A stretch of DNA of 64,000 bases, from positions 10,691,385 to 10,755,384 of the forward strand of contig NC_054866.1 of the NCBI RefSeq assembly GCF_018320785.1. Direction: 5' to 3'. Below the pieces are notes generated by a model. That model was not told the origin of the DNA, ran no database searches, and saw only the letters and a list, made by a program, of their open reading frames with translations. Every line of letters starts with the position of its first letter. The first letter of the stretch is position 1. Below, one piece after another: positions 11,779 to 23,700 of the stretch. The stretch comes from Cheilinus undulatus (lineage: Eukaryota; Chordata; Actinopteri; Labriformes; Labridae). The position numbers were made by a program, and so were the translations under genes.

Positions 11779-14700
11779 ATGGCGGCCTGCATCAGCATGG
11801 TCGCAAGAGTTGGGGCCACAGCACTGACTGTGTTCAAGCCGGTAGCCGCAAAATGTTCCAGGCAGCCGACAAATGTGCTTATCCGTTTGTGCCATGGAGC
11901 CAGGAGCAGTTTGTACGAGCATGTCAGTGAAGGTTACAGCGACAAACCGGAGCTGGACATGAGAGCAGTGTGTGAGGAGACCGACAAAGTCATAGCAAAC
12001 GTAGAGAACAGAAAGGGGGATCTGCAAGGAGATGATGTCAGGAAAATAGTAAGTGTCCATGTTCATGATACTAAAACTATGACAAATTTACGCAAAAAAA
12101 CCTTCCAGAAGCTTACAGTTAGCTGTAGTAGGGCAGGCTGTACAGTTCCAGAATTATGGGCAGTAAAAATCAGTTGGTTCACCTTGAACATCAACCTTTC
12201 AACTAGTGCTGCACGATTTGGTTAAAATATGTGATTGCGATTATACAGGACAGTATTGGGATTTGCAATTGTGATTACGAATTATTTCATGAATAGTATC
12301 ACAAGTCTACTTGCTTGGTTAACTAGGCAAATGCAGAACACAAGGATAGTTTTGAAATGTGTATTTCATAATTCAAAACAGACAAATATTAAGTAGCATT
12401 AAAATATCCAACCATACATTTTTACATTAATTCCTGCAGAATGACTTAACATTTTCCCTCAAATACAGTTTTCCTTTTTTTTAAAAAAAGATGCAAACTG
12501 CCAGAATGGTGCGAAAAGCAACAGGCTTTTTTTGCAGAATTTTTTAAAACTTTACTACTTAATACAAAAATGATTATGATTAGATTAATTGTGCAGCACT
12601 GCTTTCAACCTCGTAATTATGTTAGCAAGGATTAAATCCAGTTGTACATCCCTAAATAATGGTCTAAGATAAAATACAAGACCCAGAGACAGAATTAATT
12701 GAAATATAATTTAGATTTAGTTGTTAATTGTTCATATTTCAGCAATTAAAAATTCATTGAATTTGCTTCCTCAATTAATTTGTCAATTAAATTCTTCAAT
12801 TTCCCCCTAATTTGCTAGGTATATTGCAGCCAAAAAGACGCTGTAATGTTATACTTTTTCCAGAATTGTTCACTACTTGTTAAACATTTGACTCTTGTAT
12901 TGGTATCTGTGCCCCCCTAGCTGACACAGGTCTGTTGGTCCTGTCTAAAACTCCACAAACTTGTACCACCAATATTTACAGCCAATATATCAGTTTTAAA
13001 AATCTGAAAGAATTTTCTGTCAGCCATTACCAATAGTTACCTTTTTAAGCTTATATCTGCTTATACCCATATCATACTGATAAATCATTCAAATATGCCT
13101 TTTACAGCTTTATCTGTACTTGTTCTCAGGTGATGCTGTTTACTGTGTGTGTGTCCATTCTGTAGGTTCGTGTGTGGCAGGAGCTCCAGGCAGTGAGGAC
13201 AGAAATTTCTGGGTTGGAGGAGGAGAAGAAACGCATCAGTGAGACAGTCAAATCCCTGGTGGTCAGTACAAGCCATTGCTGCAGTGTCCACAGTCACCAG
13301 TGATTCTGATACGTGTGATGCTAAAAAGTTTAATTTAGCTGATGCTTTTGACCAAAGAAACATCCAAAGTGAACATGTCAGTGAAGGTATGTACAGGTGC
13401 ATCTCAAAATCATGGAAAAGTTCATTTTATTCTGTGATTATATTCTAAAAGATACTGTATTTTATTTTCATAGTCTTTAAGCTGTTTTCATCAATATTAT
13501 AAACATCAAAAGCCTGAAATAGTGTACTTAATGTGTAATGAAATGAAAGTTTCACTTTATGAATTGAATTATGGAAAAAATAATTTTTCATTTTTTTTAG
13601 ATGCACCTGCAGGTGTAGGGTGTAGGGATGGAGATGAGAAAGATCTTTAAACTTAAGTTTTTGAGTTAAAATAAAGAGTAGGGAAGATGGAGGGAGTTCA
13701 GCTTATGTTCATCACCAGCTGAATACTTGTGGTAGCTACAGTAAGGTTTCGTCTTGTGCCTTTATGAACACAACATTACAACTCCAAACATTTTTATGAA
13801 TGTATTCCAGCAGCTGAGGATCCATGCTACCTACATGAACATCATACAATGAGACAATAATGCAAAAGACAGCACTTTTAAGTAGAAGTTAAGCCGTTTA
13901 CTGCTTTTCATCTGATTGAATTCTGACATCACTAAACTTTGTGCTACATAGTTGCTAGAACTGCAGAAATTGTAACATCACATGCATACCCTCTATGACA
14001 GAATTTTGCAACCTTTTTTCTGTCAAGGCACACTTATAACTTTGAAAATTTCGAGTCACCTCGGTAAACTGGTGGGTTGGGACCCAAAAGTAGGTTGTCG
14101 AGCTGTTTTTACTGTGTCGCGACTTTTTGCCTGGAATAAAAATGATTGCACAAGCCTATAAAGTACTGAGATCATTAGTTGACATACATTTTATTGTACT
14201 CTGTTTTACAGAAATAGTAGTCTAATAATGTATTCTCCAGATACTTACTCATTTATCTCATTCCCGGGATAACAAAGCTGCTTTTTTTCTTGATAATGAA
14301 GTATTTCTGCGAGATCTCTTGAAAATCTGCAAAAATGTACATGCTATCATGGGGAAATGGAGTGCACATGTATTTTTTTATGTCCTGTTTATTTTTTCAG
14401 TCATCCAAGATCAGAACTGCAGCATTTTTCATTAAATGAATATGCATTGTTGATTTTTTATTAGACTTTGGCAAGTCCTTAGGCTGGACCACTGCACTTC
14501 TCAATAGGGTTGAGGTCAGTGGAGGATGGGGGCCAAACCATGAGTTTCTCTCCTTTTATGCCCATAGCAGCCAATGACACAGAGGTGTTCTTTGCTGCAT
14601 ATATTGGTGCTTTGTCATGCATGAAGGGAATTTTGCTACAGAAGGCATGGTTCTTCTTTTTGTACCATGGAAGAAAGTGGTCAGTCAGAAACTCTATATA

Positions 14701-17700
14701 ATTACCGAGATCATTTTCACACCTTCAGGGACCCTAAAGGGGCCTACCAGCTCTCTTCCCATTATTCCGGCCACAAACATGACTCTACCACCTCCTTGCT
14801 GACGTCGCAGCCTTGTTGGGACATGGTGGCCAACCATCCATTACTCCATCCATCCGGACCATCCAGGGTTGCACGGCACTCACAAGACTGTCTGAAAATT
14901 AGTCTTCCTTTCATGTTTTGCGCTGTTACCTTGTGATGGACTACAGTTATGCTCCGTCATCAGCTGTCACCCAAATTCCCCCACTCACGTGTAACTTCAA
15001 ACCTCCACTCTTTGACCCCTGTAACGCTGTAACCAAACAAGACATTTCCAAATCAGGTAAAGACTAGCCATGCTGCTCAGCTCCACCCTTTTCATTTTTA
15101 CATTTTTTTTCAATTAAGTAGTCATAATGGGAGTGAAGCTGTTAAAAGAGGCCTTTCTGGTTGATGCTGCAAGAGATCCAAGAATGCGAGCCGCTGTGAG
15201 CCACTCATGCTGTGAACCAGGAAGGGTTACTTTTTACAGTTTTCACCAACACTTTGTGAAATTCAGGAAACATACAAGCATGAGCATGTTTAGTAAGTAA
15301 ACTATATGAGTGTGTTTTTTTTTTTATTTTTATTTTTTTTATTGAACAGTCCTTGATTAAAAGTGGGAAGTAAGAAACAGATGTGGGTGGGTCTGAGCAA
15401 CACATCCTTACCTAAAGATCAATGATGAATGAAATCATGAATGAGGGTGATGTTAGAATTTACTGTACATACTATATGTTCAAAAAACCACTATCAATAT
15501 CTAATTCTCTAAAGCTCTATTTTCCTGTCAGTTTCAAAATTGCTTTTTTGTGTAAAATAAGCTTATAGCATATTAAAATGCATCCATAATTCTCACATAA
15601 ATATATTTTTTCCACAGACTAGTAAGGACAAAAAAGCCCTCGCCAGTGTAAGTTCCTCCTTTACTATTCAGAATTGAAACTGATCAAAACTTTCTTATTG
15701 TTGCCTGTTTGTTTTTGCGCTGGTGAAAACTAAGTGCAATTTCTCTCTTCTTGTGTATCAAACAGCTTCCAGAGTACAGTCAGGCTCTGCAGAACGGTCG
15801 GGAGATCCGCAACAGACTGAACCAGCTCCTCACTCGAGAGACTGAGCTGGATCAGGAGCACTACAGACGAGCACTCAGACTGCCTAACACTTCACACCCT
15901 GATGTGGTGAGGATAGACACAAAAACACTCTTTTCTAAAGATTAGAAAAGAAATAAGGAAATATTAGCATTTTAGTGGGATTTTAAAGTAAATGTTTGAC
16001 TCTTCCTTTTTTAGCCAGTTGGGGATGAGAGCCAGGTGAGGGTGGTGGAACTGGTTGGACAGAAACCAGGTGATGGGTGTGAAATATTGCATCATTTATC
16101 AGAAAAAATATAAAATACTTTCATGCATAACTTATAATCTTTTATTTCCTTGCAGAATTTGATTTCAAACCCAAAGGGCATGTGGAGCTGGGGGAGAAGT
16201 TGGGACTCATAAGGCAGAGGTGAAGAGGATTGTTAATTTGTTTCGGCTTCTTGTTTGACCTGATTTTCCACTTGCTGTGCTGTCTTTTATCTTCTCTTTT
16301 TTTCTAATGATTGAAAAGGAAAAGAAATGAGAGGATCAAGACAGTCTGTTGGATTAAATAAAAAATAAGAAGGTTTTTACAAATGGTGTATTACAAACCA
16401 AGTCCAACTTATGCATCATTTTACTGAATTTATCCCCCTGTCCTGCAGACATCTAGCTCATGTTTCAGGACACAGGTCCTACTATCTGAGGGGAGCCGGG
16501 GCCAGACTTCAAACTGCACTCCAAAACTTTGCCCTTGACAGGCTGCATCAACGGGTAAGACTGTATCTAAACATATTAGATAACTGCCTATAAATTGCGT
16601 GTTCATGTTCTTTTACAGAGCCACACTTGAGCTTTTCTTTTTACTTCTGCAGGGCTTCATTCCAATTGTTGTACCAGACATGCTGAAGGGGGCAGTATTT
16701 GTAAGTAACAGAGCTAAAGACACCTGTGTGTAACATACAAGGATCATACATAACTCAACACAACATACTATTGTCTTAAATAATTTAGGATACCATGGTA
16801 TCCAACTGTTACAAATATATTCTGTTTGTATTGGAAAATAACTAAATTTAAAGCAGTACTTCACTGCAATGTGCCGTTACAATTACAAAAGTTGACTCTA
16901 TGGCAAACAAACTCTGACCATTTCATTAGGCACAGCTGTTTAACTGCCCTTTATTGCAAATATCTAATCGGCCAATCACATGACAGCAACCAATGCATTT
17001 ACAAACACGGACATGTACTGTTGAAGTTCAAACCGAGCATTATAATAGGGAGGAAAGGAGATTTAGGGAAGTTTGAATGTGCCATGGCTGTTGGTGGTCT
17101 AGCAGACGTTCAAGATAATTACATCAGAGTTGGACCCCAATGGTATAAAGTTGCTTCAAAAATCAAAACTTATCAGACCAGGCAACATTTCCCAAACTTC
17201 TATTGTCCAATTTTAGTGAGCCTATGTGAATTGTACCCTCAGTTTCCTCTTCTTGGCTGTCTTCTGCTGCTGTAGCCCATCTGCTTCATCGTTCGATGTG
17301 TTGTGCATCCAGCGATGCTCTTCTTTAAACCCTGAACTGCTGCTCACATGATATTTTTCTCTTTTTCTCACCATTCTCTGAAAACCCTGGAGATGATTGT
17401 ATGTGAGATTCCAAGTAGACCAGCAATTTACGAGATACTCAGGCAAGACCACCTGGTTCTAACAGGCACAGCACCTTCAAAGTCCCTTAAATCACCTTTC
17501 CTCCTCATTCTGGTGCCGGACTTAAACTTCAGCAGATCCTGACAGTGGCTATATGGCTAAATGCATTAGCTGTTTTCATGTGATTGGCTGATGAGATAAT
17601 TTAATAAATGAGCAGTTGAACCGGTGTACCTAATAAAATGGTCAGTGAGTTTATTTTAACTAAAAGCCACACAATGTTGTTGAACAGTTAAAATTTCACT

Positions 17701-20700
17701 TTCATTTTGTTTGATTTTTATTCATGGTATTTGTGATATTGATTACAGTTTGTGAAAACACTGAAACATAATGGTTTGAAGTCTGACTCCCTGACCTTCC
17801 CCCTTTTCTTCTTCATCATTCTGTTTTGTCCAGGAGGGATGTGGGATGCAACCCAATGCCCATCATTCTCAGGTCTACTCACTGGATCCAGAACGTTTCC
17901 CAGACCTCAACCTGGCTGGGACTGGAGAGGTCGGGATTGCAGGTGGTGCTTTGTTCTTGTTTACTTAGCTGCGTTTACATCAGGTGGTCTGGTTTGATTG
18001 AGTACAGTTTGGTACAGTTCGAGTGCTAAACGCCAAAATAGTTTGCATTTCCATAGACACCTGCACCCTCACTTGGTGGGCAGGCTGTAAAGGTTATGCA
18101 CGGGAAGTCATATGCAGCACGAGTCTGCCGATCCAGCTGCTAAGTTGAGAAAGGATGAGTGTCAGAAATCAGTAGAGAATAAGCTTTATTTCAGCTGAAG
18201 TGTTTAAAAAAAAAAAAAAAAAGCTAAATTTGTACCCCTACAAAAGGGTGCCAAAAAGTGGGATGGTAAGGGTCGGTTTTTTGGGACCCTTTCCAACTTT
18301 TGCTGTATGGAAAAACATGTGCCATGCCATACCAAACTGAATTGGACTGCTCAGTGGAAACAACCCATTAGATCAGGGGTTCCCAACAGGAGTTGTTTTG
18401 AAGACAAGCATCATATTGTTGCAAAAAAACAACATCCATTTATTGTTTCATGGATAAAACCCAAGGAAGTGGACCTTCACAGATTTTTCTTACCAAAAGA
18501 CCACTGTTTAAACTTTTTATTAAGTGCTTTATCATGATTTTACTTAATATTTGCAAATATAATTTTGACAACCTCAGAGCAGACAAAGCCTCGCACCCCC
18601 CTAGGGGTTCCCAGACCCCAGGTTGGGAACCACTGCATTAGAAGTCCACAGGCTACTTGTGCCATTTTGTTAATACTTTTATTTTGACAATTTAAACTAC
18701 TCCAAAATGCATACCATGCTCATGTTAAGTCTTGTTTTTTTCAGCACAACCTCAGCTTTATGAAATCCAAACTATTTTTTACTTGAATTACTGTATACAA
18801 AACAGGGCCTAAAAAAACACAAAGAAATTAGTTAACACATTTTCAAGAAAGTTATTTAAAATAAGATATATGTCAAAATATGATGAATTTGTCAATTCAA
18901 GAGTTAGAAATTTATAAAATCTTGTAAACTTAAAAATATCTCAGGAACACTTTCAGTGATTTTCTTTAAACTTTACATAATTGCCACAAAAATAATTCAC
19001 AGATGTGCTGAGTAGGTCTTGGAGATCAGAGGCTAAGGTCATTAGGCCTCAAATCCTTTATTTCTTGTATTCTTGTTAACTCTTAGGCCAGAATGTATGA
19101 TGTAATTTCTTTTATATTATTTTTTACATTAGTAAACCACAAAAATGTACTAATTTAGTTACAAAAACAACAGATTTATTTAGCTTCTGCAATAAGTTCA
19201 TGTTCTAGAAAGATCTTAAACCTTTGCAAGTGGACACCTCATGTCAATAACACCGTCATGCCTTACCTCCTCTTCTTTGGCTGTAGCTGGACTGACCAAA
19301 AGTAGGGTTGAGACAGCATTTCTAATATGGTGACCACCATCATTTGGCTGTGTAACGCCACTCAGAGGTTGATAGGTGACATTGTTAAGGCTGTGTTTAT
19401 GATTATAGCTATTATTCTTGGATGCTCCAGCCAAATGTGATATTATAGAGATTTAGTTTTAGTTGTACCACATACTATTTAAATGGAAAAAGACAACAGA
19501 TGTTAAAAAAGTTACTGCTAAAACAATGTTCATTGTAACAGATCGATTTAATAACAAAATAATAATCGACTTATTAATTAAACATGTTATGGGTTTTCAT
19601 ACCTTCTGTATGTGGAATTGTAAGAATCATATTTCAACATTCTTTTTCTACAAGAACAGAAACTGATCATCCATATCTGTAACCATTATTCTTGTTTCTG
19701 ACTACTATAAAAACCTGCTTCTCTGTTTTCAGACTAAGACCTGATGTGACACATCCTTTTGACATGTGTAATGAGCATTCGCTCTGTGTCATGTGTCTCT
19801 CCTCCTCAGGCTTTTTCATGGATCATGCTGTGAGCTGGAAGGACCTGCCTGTCAGGTAAGAGGCAGCCTGCGGCCCTTGTTCATTGAAGATATTTTTATG
19901 CTGGAGGAACACAGCCTGGCATGATCTGTTTTCTCTGTTGCAGGTCAGTGTGCAGCAGCACCTGCTACAGAGCAGAGACAGAGACCGGCAGAGAGACATG
20001 GGGCCTCTACAGAGTTCATCACTTTAACAAGGTTTCAAACACAACAGCACAATGCTCTGCACACATTTGTAGCCATGATAGCAGACATGCAGACAGAAAG
20101 CACGCTGTCCACGAGCCTGATATTTGAAGTCAGTTTCATTATTTGCTTTAAAGATGCAGTGTGTAATATTTAGCCTTGTAGCATTTAGTAAAACAAACAA
20201 ACTTGGTTAAATGAAACATGATGTCTGTAGGTAGGTCTATCCTAATAAGTGTTTATCCATCTGAAAAAATGTGTTTTATTTTTATATAAACTCAGAATAA
20301 GCAGTCAATTCATACATGGGGAGGGTCCCCTCCACGGACGCCGCCATCTTGAATTTTTGCATAAATCAATAAATATAAATCAACAGAGAGCATTTACCCA
20401 CACTGACCTCATGCATGTCCATCTGTCCACAGGTGGAGATGTTTGGTGTGACTGCAGATGAAACAGGACAGGAGAGCTCTCAGCTGCTGGACGAGTTTGT
20501 CTCTTTGCAAAAAGAAATTTTCTCTGCACTGGAACTTCACTACAGGTTAGTATAAACACACATACATGCATCAGTTTTCTTACTGACACAGTAAAACCCA
20601 GCTCAGATCAAAGATGCACAACAAGATGAGTTGAAACTTGCATCTGGTTGCTCTGCAATAATTTTAAAGCCTGCCATTTCACACTGCTGCAACTGGGAGA

Positions 20701-23700
20701 GGCAATGTACTTCAGTTTCAACTTCACCTTTTCATACCTGTCCTATTGCTGCATAAGGTATAAATGAGGACAGTGATGTGAGTTGCTTGCTTGGTTATAA
20801 TTCTGCCTTTGACAAAAAACAAATAAAAATGTCTTCAGAGCAGGGATAGGTATTGCACCGCTACCCACATGTCCAATGCCAACAGACAGTTACAACACAG
20901 ATATGGCTACTTCATTTGGATACCCCACAACCTGAAATGAAAGGCAAGAAAAAAGTTATGGAATGTATGAGTTTTATGTGTTAAGTTACACCAGTTTTCC
21001 TTTCTTATCCCATACTTGACTGGCATCTTACAGAGTTGTTTCTTTGAGTCATTTCCAATAGCCACACAATTTTTTGTCTCCTACTGATGTCCGACGCACT
21101 TTTTCTCTCAAAAGTATTGATTCAGGCACTGTTTAGGCATCTGCACTGTATAAAATACATCAATTTTGCACCGGTATTAGAAAAAAACAACCCAGACGAT
21201 ACCCATCCCTACTGTGGAGCTGTCCGTGGGTGCTTCAGGGGAATAACCGGGGGAATTATGTCAGTTTATGCTGTGATATTGAGCCTTGAAGTATCCTGTC
21301 TTTTTTTTCCCCCAGATATTCCCAGATCAGTTTCATTGTTCAGTGTCAAAAACATTAGTGCTGCCTCTTATAAACAGAGTAAACACTAATGGCCATGACA
21401 GTACTTTGCTGGAGGGAAAGCTGATGATAACGCTGTGCTTTTTTGGCAGCAGTTGAACTGTAATTGTTCATAAACCTACTGTAGCCTTTGCAAGATGTAT
21501 CCCATTTCACAGGCTGAGAAAGACCTATTTTTTTCTTTCTTTACAGTTCTGATTGATTTGCAATGGAAAAGGGCAGATTCAACAATTAAAGTCTGCCATG
21601 GCATTATCATATACTCAAATATTCTATTGTTGCATTTGTATTTAACACCGTGTCCTAACAGAATGCAACACCATCAAGTGTCAGTGACAAAATCAGCTTC
21701 TTTACACTAATTCCTACTGTAATGTCCTCACAGTGTTGAACAATGCAGCGGGATGTTTTTCACTGCTGCCCCTTTGTTTTTGTCCTCTCTGTTGCTTAAG
21801 ATGGGTGAGGAGCAAGAAGAGAGGTATGACAAGGCATCAGGAGTGTCTGACAAGAATATTTCCTTGTTTTGTCTTTGATTTTTCTCGTTCAACAGAGCTT
21901 TGCTTTATAAAAGTTTAAATAGTTTTGCATTACCAATGTGCAACACCTTCTTTTGAATGTCCTGCTCTGATTTTTCTCGTCACAAAACAAATCGAAACTG
22001 TTCCACTCAGAGCTTTTAAAAGGTTATCAGTGTGCAGTGCTGAATTGCAGGCAACACCATCAGCTGGCCTGATTTATGCTACAGTGGCTCACTGTCCCCT
22101 GCAGTGCTCTAAAACAACTGATTGGGTTATGAATCTTTGGTCTGAACTGGGCTTTCCAGCCTAGTTGTTCTGTTGTTTTATGAAATGTTAAACAGGATAT
22201 TTGGGGCATTTGTATGAGATATGGCTTGATTGTCAGATTTTTGTGTTGTTCAGAGTGTTGGACATGCCGACGCAGGAACTGGGTCCTCCTGCACACAGGA
22301 AGTACGACATTGAAGCATGGATGCCCGGAAGGGACAGCTATGGAGAGGTCAGTCTCTTTATATTGCTGATACAAAATTACCTTTTTTTAAATAAAATTAT
22401 TGGGCTGAAAAGGATATTAACAGGAAAACCTGATGTGTTTGTATGGGATAACATATAGAAATGTGACTTTTTTTTCCAGATTCTCCCACCTAAAATGGTT
22501 ACTGACAAGAAATATCCATGACAGTGTTTCCAACTCAGACTACATAGTTTGTATATATTTACAGCTGGCTAAGCATATTTACTGACTGTTTTTAACATTA
22601 GCCATCTAAGATCTATGACCTAATGAATAATTCCCCCTGGCTCTGCAGCCCTAGCAGTAGTGTTGCTGGTACCGCCTGCAGTTAATAAAAGTGAGAGAAA
22701 ATGAGGGACTCATTAGCTATTCGTTGTTCCTCCTTAGATACAAATACTGAGATGAAGCATCAAAGTTGAACCTGTTCAGTGCTCTTTTATTAGTTTTATG
22801 CAGCTGTTAGCTGCCAGTGTTATTCAGCACTTACTTTAGCTTGATCATACTTCTGCATAGTCTGTGCTAGGGCTGACCAATCAGGGAAAATAATCTAGCT
22901 GCAATGTTTTTCCCCAAATATTGTGATTGCGATATAATATGCAGTTTTTTTTAATTTCCTCATCTTGTGCATTTCTCAACAAACTAACAGTGAATCATTC
23001 TATATTATGATGAACACAATATTTGGTGGATTCAACTGTGGTTGAACAATATTGAAAACATATCTAATTGCTATCATTTTGACTCACTCCAAACTGAAAT
23101 GACTTGTTTTGTGAAAGGCATTGATGTATTTCTATTTTTTGATAAGACAATCATATAGAAAACAAGGCAAGTAAGATTTTTGCAAAATATTCTGAAAAAA
23201 ATGACACTTGAATGTTTGCATCTTCTGCATTTGAAAATTGCAGCAGGACATATTGCAGTTTAATGTAAATGTTGATGAATAGCCCTGCCCTAGTCTACTT
23301 TGTGGCATTTGCTGTAGCCCTTAACCCTATGCAAAAGCTTATGCACATAGTATGGTATACACTTACTCAAAAAATGTAACTACATGTCAAAACAATGCAG
23401 ACCACAAGCTCTGTGATTGATCGACTGGTGCATCACATTAATTACTGCATTAATTATTTGCTGTAATATGATGTGGTTCATCTTGTGAAAATAGCATTTG
23501 TCCTCTTTTCACTTCCCTTTTTATTTTGCCTAATGTTTGAAGTTTTTGTAGGTGAGGCAGTTTGCTCCCTGTGGCTTAGGACTCAGGAGGCTGTTGAATA
23601 TCTGGGGTTTATTGAGTAGTTGAGTAGTGGAACTGAGTAGTTTGAGAAAAGGGGCTTAGAGATGATCAAACTTGTTTATGATTTTTCCAGCTGAATAGTG

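Noticed and set aside
19216-19434. Minus-strand open frame in sars2 intron 9
   Set aside because: A possible repeat fragment, but no similarity recognised and no second copy in the window.
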